Made by a program: the position numbers and the translations under genes | Part shown: piece after piece, positions 37,337 through 45,621 of the stretch | Position numbering within the stretch: the first letter of the stretch is position 1 | How the letters are laid out: the number at the start of each line of letters is the position of its first letter | Assembly (NCBI GenBank): GCA_958296165.1 | Contig: OY282447.1 | Span: forward strand, 1,302,001-1,366,000 | DNA from: an uncultured Pseudomonadales bacterium | GTDB taxonomy: Bacteria; Pseudomonadota; Gammaproteobacteria; Pseudomonadales; Azotimanducaceae | DNA length: 64,000 nt | Direction of reading: 5' to 3' | The notes under the pieces: generated by a model | What the model saw: the letters and a program-made list of their open reading frames with translations, nothing else | Databases searched by the model: none | Told to the model about the DNA's origin: nothing

Positions 37337-38461
37337 CTACCGATCTGCCAAGGCAGCGAACGGGCGCGGCTCGGGGCCGATGTAATCCGCGCTAGGGCGG
37401 ATGATGCGGTTGTTGGAACGCTGTTCCATCACATGCGCGGCCCAACCGGATAGCCGCGCGCAGACGAAGATCGGCGTGAACAGCTTGGTGGGGATGCCCA
37501 GGAAGTGGTAGGCGGAGGCATGGAAGAAGTCCGCGTTCGCAAACAGCTCCTTTTCGTCCCACATGGTCTTCTCCACCGCGCAGGAAATGGCATAGAGCCT
37601 GTCGTCGCCCACGTCGGCGGCGAGCTTCTCCGCCCAGCCTTTGATGATGCCGTTGCGCGGGTCCGACGTCCGGTAGATGGCGTGGCCGAAGCCCATGATG
37701 ACGTCCTTGCGAGCCAACATGCCGCGCACCGCATCGGCGGCCTCTTGCGGCGTCTCGAACTGCTCGATCAACGCCATGGCGGCTTCGTTGGCGCCGCCGT
37801 GCAGCGGCCCGCGCAGCGAGCCGATGGCGCCGGTGATGCAAGAGTGCATGTCGGAGAGCGTCGAGGCGCAAACGCGGGCCGTGAAGGTGGAAGCGTTGAA
37901 CTCGTGCTCGGCGTAGAGGATGAGCGAGACGTCCAGCACGCGCTCGAACAGCGCGCTCGGCGAATCGCCCTTGAGAGTGGCGAGGAAGTGGCCGGCCAGG
38001 GAGTTCTCGTCTGTTTCGGTTTCCACGCGCACGCCGTCGTGGCTGTAGCGGTACCAGTAGTTGACGATGGACGGCAGTGCGCCGAGCAGACGGTCGGCGG
38101 CACTCTGCTGGTTCTCGAAGCCGTCTTCAGGCTCAAGGTTGCCAAGCATCGAGCAGCCTGTGCGCATCACGTCCATGGGATGGGCGGATGCGGGGATGCG
38201 CTCCAACACCTCCTTGAGGGCACCCGGCAGGCCGCGCAGCCCCTTTAGTTTGGCGCGGTAGGCGGCGAGAGCGCCGGCGTTCGGCAGTTCGCCGTGGAAG
38301 ATCAGATGCGCCACCTCCTCGAAAGTGGCCCCTTGCGCCAAGTCCGAGATGTCGTAGCCGCGGTAGGTGAGGCCGGTGCCGGTTTTGCCCACGGTACACA
38401 GTGCCGTGCTGCCGGCGCTCTGGCCGCGCAACCCGGCGCCGCCTAGTTTCTTGTCAACCAT
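37337..38461 (-). CDS. prpC: 2-Methylcitrate synthase
   Basis: 374 residues. Citrate-synthase fold with GLRGQSAGSTALCTVG near the N-terminus, LYAEHEFNASTFTARV and GPLHGGANEAAM (catalytic His) and MGFGHAIYRTSDPRN. These features point to PrpC over GltA. It condenses propionyl-CoA with oxaloacetate. It follows prpB by 12 bases. Confidence 0.94.
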   Translation of the reverse strand: MVDKKLGGAGLRGQSAGSTALCTVGKTGTGLTYRGYDISDLAQGATFEEVAHLIFHGELPNAGALAAYRAKLKGLRGLPGALKEVLERIPASAHPMDVMRTGCSMLGNLEPEDGFENQQSAADRLLGALPSIVNYWYRYSHDGVRVETETDENSLAGHFLATLKGDSPSALFERVLDVSLILYAEHEFNASTFTARVCASTLSDMHSCITGAIGSLRGPLHGGANEAAMALIEQFETPQEAADAVRGMLARKDVIMGFGHAIYRTSDPRNGIIKGWAEKLAADVGDDRLYAISCAVEKTMWDEKELFANADFFHASAYHFLGIPTKLFTPIFVCARLSGWAAHVMEQRSNNRIIRPSADYIGPEPRPFAALADR

Positions 38462-38473
38462 CTTTTCTCCTTG

Positions 38474-39373
38474 TCAGTCCTGCGAGTCCGCGGCCGTGCC
38501 TGCGCTGGCGGCGAACAGCCGATCGAGTTGCTCTTCGTAATCGCTATAGCCCAGGAACTCGTACAACTCGTCCCGTGTTTGCATCGTGTCCACAACGTTC
38601 TTCTGGGTACCGGTGGTGCGGATCGTTCGGTACACGTTCAGCGCCGCGGCGTTCATGGCTCGGAACGCCGACAACGGATACAGCGCCATCCTAACACCGA
38701 CGTGACGGAGCTCGTCCAGCGTGTAGAGTGGCGTCGCGCCGAACTCGGTGAGGTTGGCGAGCACCGGTACGGGCACCGCGTCCACTACGCGCCGGTACAT
38801 GCCTAGTTCCGTCATCGCCTCGGCGAAAATGGCGTCTGCACCGGCGTCTGCAAAGCGCGCCACGCGCTCCACCACGGCATCCAGGCCCTCGACCGCCAGC
38901 GCGTCCGTGCGCGCCATTACCACGAAATGGGCATCCGTCTTTGCGTCCGCGGCGGCTTTGATGCGGTCGCACATCTCGTCGGCGGAGACGATTGCCTTGT
39001 TGGGGCGGTGGCCGCAGCGTTTGGCCGCCACTTGATCTTCGATGTGTACGGCGGCAGCGCCGGCGCGGATCATCTCGCGCACCGTGCGAGCGATGTTGAA
39101 GGCGCCGCCCCAGCCGGTGTCGACATCCACCAACAGCGGCAAGTCGGTAGCCGCGGTAAGACGGCGGACGTCTTCGAGCACGTCGTGCAGGGACGTCATG
39201 CCCAGATCCGGCAAGCCGTAGGAGGCGTTGGCGACGCCAGCGCCGCTCAAGTAGATCGCCCTATAGCCGACGCTGTGCGCCATCAGCGCGGCATAGGCGT
39301 TGACCGCGCCGACGATCTGCAGCGGATTCTCGTCTGCCAGCGCTTGCCGGAAGCGTTCTCCTGGTGTGCTCAT
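38474..39373 (-). CDS. prpB: Methylisocitrate lyase
   Basis: 299 residues. PEP-mutase/isocitrate-lyase fold with [19 protein letters not shown] and the catalytic loop [11 protein letters not shown] (KKCGH type). It splits 2-methylisocitrate into pyruvate and succinate. Its ATG overlaps the stop of thrH. Confidence 0.94.
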   Translation of the reverse strand: MSTPGERFRQALADENPLQIVGAVNAYAALMAHSVGYRAIYLSGAGVANASYGLPDLGMTSLHDVLEDVRRLTAATDLPLLVDVDTGWGGAFNIARTVREMIRAGAAAVHIEDQVAAKRCGHRPNKAIVSADEMCDRIKAAADAKTDAHFVVMARTDALAVEGLDAVVERVARFADAGADAIFAEAMTELGMYRRVVDAVPVPVLANLTEFGATPLYTLDELRHVGVRMALYPLSAFRAMNAAALNVYRTIRTTGTQKNVVDTMQTRDELYEFLGYSDYEEQLDRLFAASAGTAADSQD

Positions 39374-39972
39374 TCAGCCTCCGATTGGGTGAGCGCGGCC
39401 TGCAATTCCGCATAGCTGCCGACCGCCTCGAACGCTGGATGCTGTTCTCTAACGGCGGGCGGCGCATTGAAGAATATGCCCACGTTGGCTTGGTCGAGCA
39501 TGGCTACGTCGTTGAAGGAATCGCCGGCTGCCAGAACGCGGTAGTTCATGGCCTGGAAGGCGCGCACGGCTTGGCGTTTGGGATCCTCCTGGCGCAGCCG
39601 ATAGCCCGTGATGCGGTCGTTTTCCACCACCAGCCGGTGGCACAGCAGGAGCGGATGATCGAGCTTGGCCATGAGCGGCATGGCGAAGTCGTAGAAAGTA
39701 TCGGACAGCACGGCGACCTGGAAGCGCTGCCGCGCCCAGGCGAGGAATGCCGCGGCGCCGGGCAGTGGTTGCAGACCGGCGATGACGCTTTGGATCGTAC
39801 TCAGCGCGAGGTCGTGGCGGGCAAGCTCTTGCAGGCGCATGCGCATCAGGTCGTCGTAGATGGGAATGTCGCGCGTGGTCTTGTTGAGTGCCGCGATCCC
39901 CGTATCGCTCGCCACGGCCTGCCAAATCTCCGGCACCAGCACGCCTTCAAGGTCGAGACACAGCACGTTCAA
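39370..39972 (-). CDS. thrH: ThrH-type phosphoserine phosphatase/homoserine phosphotransferase
   Basis: 200 residues of HAD fold. It opens with [12 protein letters not shown], the DLEG variant of the HAD motif used by ThrH. SDTF (motif 2), a Lys in the DPKRQAV region (motif 3) and [10 protein letters not shown] (motif 4) are intact. ThrH can dephosphorylate phosphoserine and transfer the phosphate to homoserine. It is the promoter-proximal gene of the prpBCD cluster here, an unusual neighbour for methylcitrate genes. Confidence 0.88.
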   Translation of the reverse strand: MNVLCLDLEGVLVPEIWQAVASDTGIAALNKTTRDIPIYDDLMRMRLQELARHDLALSTIQSVIAGLQPLPGAAAFLAWARQRFQVAVLSDTFYDFAMPLMAKLDHPLLLCHRLVVENDRITGYRLRQEDPKRQAVRAFQAMNYRVLAAGDSFNDVAMLDQANVGIFFNAPPAVREQHPAFEAVGSYAELQAALTQSEAE

Positions 39973-40189
39973 TGCACTCTCCAGATTGCCCGCTCCGGTT
40001 TGTGCGGACAGCTTCGCAACGTGGCCGTGCGCAACATGTGCAAGCCTCCCCTCGTGAACGGCTAGTCTAATGGCTTGCGTGTGGCCTTAGGCAAGGTCGG
40101 CGCATTACGTTATGACCAGACGTTATTGTTCAACGCGGCTACACCGTTGCTAGGCTCTCTCATCCTTACAAGACGCAGCGGGCAAGGCA

Positions 40190-40969
40190 ATGGCCCCGTC
40201 GACTCCCAAAGTGGCTGCCGCCGCGGCTCGTCACGCTCCGGTCGCCACAATCGAACGGTCGCCCGAGCAACGGGCCCTAGAAGTGCTGCGCGGTGCGTTC
40301 GCGCGCTTCGAGCGCGTCGCCATTTCGTTCAGCGGCGCCGAAGATGTCGTGCTGATAGATTTGGCCGCGCGCGTTCTCGGCGATGAAGACGTACCTGTAT
40401 TCAGCTTGGATACCGGTCGGCTGCACGCGCAGACCTATCGTTTTCTGGAAACGGTGCGCGGCCACTTCGCGGTAGACCTAGACGTACTAGCACCCGACGC
40501 CGAAGAGGTGGCTCGGCTGGTGCGGGCGAAGGGCCTGTTCAGCTTTTACGAAGACGGCCACGGCGAGTGTTGCGCGATCCGCAAGATCCAGCCGCTGCGC
40601 CGCAAGCTGGCGCACTTGGACGCCTGGATTACCGGCCAGCGCAGCGACCAGAGCGCGACCAGGGCCGATTTGCCTGTCGAGCAAAAGGACTTGGCGTTCT
40701 CAACCGCAAGCCATCCGATCACCAAGTTCAACCCCTTAAGCGGTTGGACGGGCAGCGATGTGTGGGCCTACATCCGTCGTCGCCAACTCCCCTACAACTC
40801 GCTGCACGACCAAGGCTTCGTGTCGATTGGCTGCGAGCCCTGCACCAGGCCGATCGGCCCGCACCAGCATGAGCGCGACGGCCGCTGGTGGTGGGAAAAC
40901 GCCACCGATAAGGAGTGCGGGCTGCACGCGCAGAATGTTTCCCGGCCGGTACGCTTCGTCGGCAGCTGA
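40190..40969 (+). CDS. cysH: APS/PAPS reductase with [4Fe-4S] cluster
   Basis: 259 residues. The [10 protein letters not shown]-loop is at residues 47-54. Paired cysteines C127-C128 and C215-C218 (GCEPCTRP) match the iron-sulfur form that reduces APS, although the E. coli-type PAPS enzyme lacks them. It makes sulfite in assimilatory sulfate reduction. It starts after a 217-base spacer from thrH, divergent, and is followed by a small redox protein eight bases on. Confidence 0.92.
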   Translation: MAPSTPKVAAAAARHAPVATIERSPEQRALEVLRGAFARFERVAISFSGAEDVVLIDLAARVLGDEDVPVFSLDTGRLHAQTYRFLETVRGHFAVDLDVLAPDAEEVARLVRAKGLFSFYEDGHGECCAIRKIQPLRRKLAHLDAWITGQRSDQSATRADLPVEQKDLAFSTASHPITKFNPLSGWTGSDVWAYIRRRQLPYNSLHDQGFVSIGCEPCTRPIGPHQHERDGRWWWENATDKECGLHAQNVSRPVRFVGS

Positions 40970-40977
40970 CGAGTAGC

Positions 40978-41310
40978 GTGCGGATCACCTTCGTCAAGAA
41001 GATCCTTGCCAACGGCGAGCCATGTGCCAAGTGCGCCGATGTGGAACGGCGCTTGGCGGCATCCGGCCAATTGCAGCGCATCGACCGCGTGGTGGTGGCG
41101 GACGAACGCGACGCGGATTCGGAAGGCATGCGTTTGGCGGCACATCACGACGTTGCTGTGGCGCCGTTCTTCATCGTCGAGGACGACGATCAGACCACCA
41201 TCTACACCATCTATCTCAGATTCGCCAAAGAGGTATTCGGGCACCGCGCCGAGGCTGTGGACGAAGCGCAAGAGCTGCTCCGTGCGAACCCGGACTTGGA
41301 TTTGATCTAG
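40978..41310 (+). CDS. Small thioredoxin/glutaredoxin-like protein
   Basis: 110 residues from GTG 40978. It has a CxxC motif (GEPCAKC) near residue 17, after a short beta strand (RITFVKKIL), and a later VAPFFIVED strand with the expected cis-proline. The fold is thioredoxin-like. It lies eight bases after cysH, so it may donate electrons to that reductase. This role is inferred from proximity. Confidence 0.75.
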   Translation: MRITFVKKILANGEPCAKCADVERRLAASGQLQRIDRVVVADERDADSEGMRLAAHHDVAVAPFFIVEDDDQTTIYTIYLRFAKEVFGHRAEAVDEAQELLRANPDLDLI

Positions 41311-41358
41311 CGCCGCTCTCGCCCAAGTCTTACGCCATGCGCTTCTTGGCTGTAGGCG

Positions 41359-42342
41359 TCAGCGCCGCGGCAGCTCGATGTCGTCGAAGAGCGCCGCTCG
41401 TGCCACCGGGGTTTGCGCCGCGAACGCTTCGTCGATGATCTCCGCCGTCAAATGCGGCGCAAACAAGCCTACGAAGTCGACCATGAACTGGCGCATGAAC
41501 GTGCCGCGCCGGCAGCCGATGTAGACGGTGCTTGGGTGGAACAGGTTGGCGGCGTCAATGGCCACCAGATCGGCGTCGGCGCCGGGGTCGTAGGCCATTG
41601 CGGCGATGATGCCGATGCCGAAGCCGAGCCGCACGTAGGTCTTGATGACGTCCGTATCGACAGCGGAGAGAGCGATGTTGAGGCCGTTGTCGTCCGCATC
41701 TTCCTCTGCTATGCCGGCGACGACCGGCAGCCGTTCGGGAAACCCGGCGTCGTATGTGACCACCGGATACGCTTCTATGTCTTCGAGCGCGAGCTGCGTA
41801 TGGCTCGCTAGCGCGTGCTCGCGGGGCACCACTACGCAACGGTTCCAGCTATAGCAAGGCATCATCACGAGTTCACGGTAGCCGTCCATCGCTTCCGGTG
41901 CGATGGCAAAGTCCACCAACCCGGAAGACGCCATCTGGCCGATCTGCTCGGTATTGCCCTGGCGCATGTGCAGGCTCACTTCCGGGTATGCGTCGCGCAA
42001 TGCGGTCAGCACCGGCGGCAGCGCGTAGCGGGCCTGCGTGTAGGTGGTTGCGATGGACAGCGTGCCGCGTGTCTCGTTGCGATATTCCTCCGCGACCGCC
42101 TTGATGCTCTCCACCTCTTGCAGGACGCGCCCGGCCTTCTCCAAGATGATGCGGCCAGCGGTGGTGATGCGGCTCAAGTGCTTGCCGCTGCGGGCGAATA
42201 TCTCCACGCCCAGCTCGTCTTCCAAGAGCCGAATCTGCTTGCTGATGCCCGGCTGAGAAGTGTAGAGGTCTGTGGCCGTTGCGGTGACGTTGAGGTTGTG
42301 GCGGGCTACTTCCCACACGTAGCGTAGCTGGTGGAGCTTCAT
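41359..42342 (-). CDS. cysB: CysB-type LysR transcription regulator
   Basis: 327 residues. The N-terminal helix-turn-helix is TATDLYTSQPGISKQIRLLE, followed by a CysB-type effector domain (IATTYTQARYALPPVL, MRQGNTEQI). CysB activates sulfate assimilation genes in response to N-acetylserine. It is convergent with cysH and its ATG overlaps the stop of the nucleotidase by four bases. Confidence 0.92.
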   Translation of the reverse strand: MKLHQLRYVWEVARHNLNVTATATDLYTSQPGISKQIRLLEDELGVEIFARSGKHLSRITTAGRIILEKAGRVLQEVESIKAVAEEYRNETRGTLSIATTYTQARYALPPVLTALRDAYPEVSLHMRQGNTEQIGQMASSGLVDFAIAPEAMDGYRELVMMPCYSWNRCVVVPREHALASHTQLALEDIEAYPVVTYDAGFPERLPVVAGIAEEDADDNGLNIALSAVDTDVIKTYVRLGFGIGIIAAMAYDPGADADLVAIDAANLFHPSTVYIGCRRGTFMRQFMVDFVGLFAPHLTAEIIDEAFAAQTPVARAALFDDIELPRR

Positions 42343-43244
42343 CGGCCGGCCTCGTTGTGGACGCCGTGCGGCACGTGGCCGGCGGCGACATGCGGCGCTG
42401 CAGCGCCGCAGTTGTTGGTTTGGTCGTCGAAGAACACATCCGCTTCGTAGGCGTGGAGAAAGGCCGCTTTGTCCAACCCGCCCAGAAACAGGCTCTCGTC
42501 CAAGCGGATGTCCCACGCGCGCAAGGTCTTGATGACGCGCTCGTGCGCGGGAGCTCCGCGAGCGGTGACGAGCGCTGTGCGGATCGGGCATTCGTCCTTG
42601 AACTCTCTCTGCAAACGATGCAGGCCCTCCAGGAACGGCTTGAAAGGCCCGCCTTCCAAGGGGCGATCGGCAGCGCCGGCTTCGGTTGTTTGGAAGGCGT
42701 CGAGGCCCTGTTCCTTGAAGATGCGTTCCGCCTGATCCGAAAACAGCACGGCATCGCCGTCGAAGGCGATGCGGAGCTTGTCCGAGGCGTTGGCGGCGGC
42801 AAGCGGGGGCGATCCAAGCAGAGTGGCCGCCGCGATCCTGCTTGCGAGGGCGCGGCTGACGTCCTCTGCTTCGGTCGAAAGGAACAGATCGCAGCCAAAG
42901 GCTTCGGCGTAGCGGTAGGGGCTGGCACCGGACGAGAACGCGGCCCGAACGATGTCGAGGCGGTGGTGTTCGATGGAGTTGAAGATGCGCAGGCCGGTAT
43001 CCGCCGAGTTGCGCGACAACAGCACGACGTCCACGCGGCGGGCGCCGAGCAGCTTGTTGATGGCGAGCAGCTTGGTCACGAACGGGAAGCCTTGGCCTGG
43101 CGCGAGTGCGTCGTTCTCGTGCTCGATCTGGTAGCGCCGGTAGGCTTCGAGGCCCTCTTCGCGGTAGATCGCGTCCGAGGCGTCGAGATCGAACAACGCC
43201 CGCGACGAGACCGCCACTGTCAGGTAGGTGTCGACGTCAGGCAT
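42339..43244 (-). CDS. 5'-Nucleotidase family protein (PF06189 type)
   Basis: 301 residues. The N-terminal AVSSRALFDLDASD, VVLLSRNSADTGLRIFNSIE, IAFDGDAVLFSD and FFDDQTNNC blocks define this HAD-like 5'-nucleotidase family, which dephosphorylates nucleoside monophosphates in the cytoplasm. Its start overlaps the DUF465 gene by eight bases and its stop overlaps cysB. Confidence 0.88.
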   Translation of the reverse strand: MPDVDTYLTVAVSSRALFDLDASDAIYREEGLEAYRRYQIEHENDALAPGQGFPFVTKLLAINKLLGARRVDVVLLSRNSADTGLRIFNSIEHHRLDIVRAAFSSGASPYRYAEAFGCDLFLSTEAEDVSRALASRIAAATLLGSPPLAAANASDKLRIAFDGDAVLFSDQAERIFKEQGLDAFQTTEAGAADRPLEGGPFKPFLEGLHRLQREFKDECPIRTALVTARGAPAHERVIKTLRAWDIRLDESLFLGGLDKAAFLHAYEADVFFDDQTNNCGAAAPHVAAGHVPHGVHNEAGR

Positions 43245-43434
43245 TGAGGTCTGGGATCAGTTCGCTTTCGAGCTTGGCAATGGCATCCTTCAACTTGAGT
43301 TTGCGCTTCTTCAAGCGTTGCACGCGCATGTGGTCGCCGTGGCCGGTCTTGACGAGGTGCTTGATGACTTCGTCCAAGTCACGATGCTCGGTGCGCAGTT
43401 CGTTCAACCAGCGCACGACTTCGCTCTGTTCCAA
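43237..43434 (-). CDS. DUF465 (YdcH-like) small helical protein
   Basis: 65 residues. TTG at 43434 is chosen because AAGGGGA lies just upstream. The frame runs far past it without support. EHRDLDEVIKHL and RLKKRKLKLKDAIAKLE are the DUF465 motif, a helical hairpin common as a small cytoplasmic protein. It is the first gene of the DUF465/nucleotidase/cysB set. Confidence 0.8.
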   Translation of the reverse strand: MEQSEVVRWLNELRTEHRDLDEVIKHLVKTGHGDHMRVQRLKKRKLKLKDAIAKLESELIPDLNA

Positions 43435-43527
43435 GACCTTCCCCTTGCGCGCCCGATACCAGCGGCCTTGCCGATGCCCACGACCACACGCATCATAGGC
43501 GCATCGCACCTTGGTGCAAGCGCAATC

Positions 43528-44217
43528 ATGGCCAGACCACCCGCACAGCGGCCCGACATAGATCGCTTCCTCGCCCAAGCACGGGCGCTGCCGGCGCAGC
43601 GACGCGCCGCGCCGAGCACGCGCATTCTGTTCGCGCTCGACGCCACCGCCAGTCGCGAGCCCACTTGGGACTTGGCGACGAACCAGCACGCCGAGTTGTT
43701 CCAAGCTGCTCGGGATGCCAAGCCCGATGCCGTGGCCGTGCAGCTCGTCTACTACCGCGGCTTTAGGGAGTTCCACGCTTCTCCCTGGTCTGCCTCGCCG
43801 ACCGCGCTGTTGACGGAAATGACGGGCGTGGGCTGTCGCGGCGGCTTGACGCAGATCGAACGCGTGCTCACCCATGCGCTCGACGAGGCGAAACGGCAGC
43901 GCATCGACGCAGTGGTGCTGGTCGGCGATGCTTGCGAAGAGCCTCACGATGCCTTGGCCGGCGCCGCTGGCAAGCTGGCGGTGCTGAATCTGCCGTGCTT
44001 CGTGTTCCAAGAAGGCCATGATCCGATCGCCGCACGCGTGTTTCGGGACATCGCCAGCATCACTGGCGGCGCACACGTGCCGTTCGCGCCCGGCAGCGCC
44101 GATCAGCTGCGCGCCTTGTTCGGCGCGGTAGCCCGCTACGCGAGCGCAGGCCGCGCCGGCGTCGCCGCAATTCGCCACGACATCGTGCGTGGCCTGCTCG
44201 ACCAGCTGCCGCCGTGA
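43528..44217 (+). CDS. VWA-domain-like protein
   Basis: 229 residues from ATG 43528 (an ATG at 43474 is an alternative). Rossmann-like VWA pattern: ILFALDATASREPTWD (MIDAS-like DxTxS), LTEMTGVGCRGGLTQIE and VVLVGDACEEPHD. No signal peptide is visible, so it may be cytoplasmic. The stop overlaps the start of a membrane J-protein, so the two probably act together. Confidence 0.8.
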   Translation: MARPPAQRPDIDRFLAQARALPAQRRAAPSTRILFALDATASREPTWDLATNQHAELFQAARDAKPDAVAVQLVYYRGFREFHASPWSASPTALLTEMTGVGCRGGLTQIERVLTHALDEAKRQRIDAVVLVGDACEEPHDALAGAAGKLAVLNLPCFVFQEGHDPIAARVFRDIASITGGAHVPFAPGSADQLRALFGAVARYASAGRAGVAAIRHDIVRGLLDQLPP

Positions 44218-44975
44218 TCCTCGTCCTTGGCGCCGCGGTGGGCGCAATCGCGTTCTGGATGCTGTGGAAGGAAGTCGCCGCAAAGAACCGCCCGAAGAAG
44301 CTCTCCAAAGTGGCGGTCGGCGCGGCCGGTGCGCTGATCGCCGTGCTGCTGCTGCTCACCGCCACCGGGCGCCTGCCTTGGCTTGCTGCGCTGGCGGCCG
44401 GCGCATTGCCTTTTCTGCGCTGGACGTTTGGCCTATTGGCCGGGCAGATGATTCGCGGCTGGCTGGGCAACGCCATGAATCTGGGCGGCTTCAGTCCGTT
44501 CCAGCGCTCGGCCGCGCCCGGCGGCGACGCACCGAACCGCTCGTCCGTGGCCACCGACGACCTCTCCATGACCTTGGATCACGCCTCCGGCGACATGGAC
44601 GGCGAGGTGCTGCGTGGTCGTTGGCGCGGCCAGCGCTTGGCCGCCTTAGACCTTGAAGCGCTGAAGTCGATGTATGACGAGTTTCAGGCCGCGGACTCGC
44701 AGCAGCTGCTCGGCGCCTATCTGGATCGGCGGTTCCCCGGCTGGCGCGACCCTGCGCAACAAGCCGCCGCTGCCGAACCCGGCAACATGGATGCGCAGCA
44801 GGCATTGGCAGTGCTCGGCTTGGAGGCAGGCGCCAGCGAGGCGGAAGTGGTCGGCGCCCACCGTCGTTTGATGCAGAAGCTGCACCCGGATCGCGGCGGT
44901 ACCGACTACCTGGCCGCCACATTGAACCGCGCCAAGGAGGTTCTGCTCGACAACCCGAACGGCGCCCGGCCTTGA
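44214..44975 (+). CDS. Membrane-anchored J-domain protein
   Basis: 253 residues, GTG start overlapping the VWA gene. Two or three membrane helices fill the first 90 residues. The C-terminal J-domain has the HPD motif (KLHPDRGGTDYLAA), which stimulates Hsp70 (DnaK). Its position at the extreme C-terminus is like DjlA/TerB-J proteins, although no TerB domain is fused here. A TerB-like gene lies convergent just downstream. Confidence 0.85.
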   Translation: MILVLGAAVGAIAFWMLWKEVAAKNRPKKLSKVAVGAAGALIAVLLLLTATGRLPWLAALAAGALPFLRWTFGLLAGQMIRGWLGNAMNLGGFSPFQRSAAPGGDAPNRSSVATDDLSMTLDHASGDMDGEVLRGRWRGQRLAALDLEALKSMYDEFQAADSQQLLGAYLDRRFPGWRDPAQQAAAAEPGNMDAQQALAVLGLEAGASEAEVVGAHRRLMQKLHPDRGGTDYLAATLNRAKEVLLDNPNGARP

Positions 44976-45004
44976 AGGCAGGCGCGTGAGTCTCGTTGTA
45001 AGCC

Positions 45005-45400
45005 TTAAGGTTCCATGAGCTGGCGTGCCTCGTTTTCCAAGGCCACCAGCCGTTTCACCCAATCGTCCATGCGGCGGAAATCGTCTCCGCTCATGCCGAA
45101 AGTCTGGGCTAGCTCTTTAAGCAGGCACTCTTCCTCGATCTCGAAGGCGCCGTCCGCATAGGAGAGATGCAGCAGGTTCAGGATTGCGACCGTGCGCGCA
45201 CGGCGGGAATCGAAGATGGCGTCGATGCCTTCGAGCTCCAGATAGTCGGCCACCACATCGGGTTTGAGAGCCATCTCGCGCTTGAACTCGTCCATCATGT
45301 CTTCTTCGTTCGGGTCCAATAGACCGTCCGACACGATGACGTTGTGCGCCAACCCTAGAAGAGCGTCGCGTTGGCGGTCGCTAAGCGAGGAAAGCCACAT
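45005..45400 (-). CDS. TerB-like protein
   Basis: 131 residues, intact. Acidic paired motifs SDGLLDPNEEDMM and YADGAFEIEEE suit the TerB/DjlA-like helical fold, which binds divalent ions. It is paralogous to the frameshifted gene at 7553-7919. Upstream on the same strand is a 39-residue membrane protein, and the convergent neighbour is a membrane J-protein, a pairing that recalls DjlA (TerB fused to J-domain). Confidence 0.78.
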   Translation of the reverse strand: MWLSSLSDRQRDALLGLAHNVIVSDGLLDPNEEDMMDEFKREMALKPDVVADYLELEGIDAIFDSRRARTVAILNLLHLSYADGAFEIEEECLLKELAQTFGMSGDDFRRMDDWVKRLVALENEARQLMEP

Positions 45401-45413
45401 AGCGACGGCACCG

Positions 45414-45533
45414 CTAAGGGACTACAAGGGCCAGGAAACTGGCCACCATTATCAACATGGCCAGCCAGCCGACGCCGACGAACAGCTTGCCGACAATGCT
45501 CTGCTCGAAAAAGTCTTCGATGAGGTACCACAT
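45414..45533 (-). CDS. 39-residue single-pass membrane protein
   Basis: ATG 45533 to TAG 45414. The peptide starts MWYLIEDFFEQSIVGKLF and then has one membrane helix (WLAMLIMVASFLALVV). It lies 13 bases before the TerB-like gene on the same strand, so it may anchor or regulate that protein. No strong ribosome binding site is seen. The clear hydrophobic core and the spacing are the support. Confidence 0.6.
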   Translation of the reverse strand: MWYLIEDFFEQSIVGKLFVGVGWLAMLIMVASFLALVVP

Positions 45534-45621
45534 GCGCTTGCTCTAAGCCTCCCTACCGCCTCTATAACCGGACGCGCCCTTCGGCGTTCGCTGTTGGCGA
45601 GCCTAGCACAGGCATTGCACC

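Noticed and set aside
45264-45621. N-terminal extension of the 1371-codon frame over the TerB-like and small membrane genes
   Set aside because: That frame is not protein-like until about 46370. The true N-terminus of the protease lies in another frame with a signal peptide.
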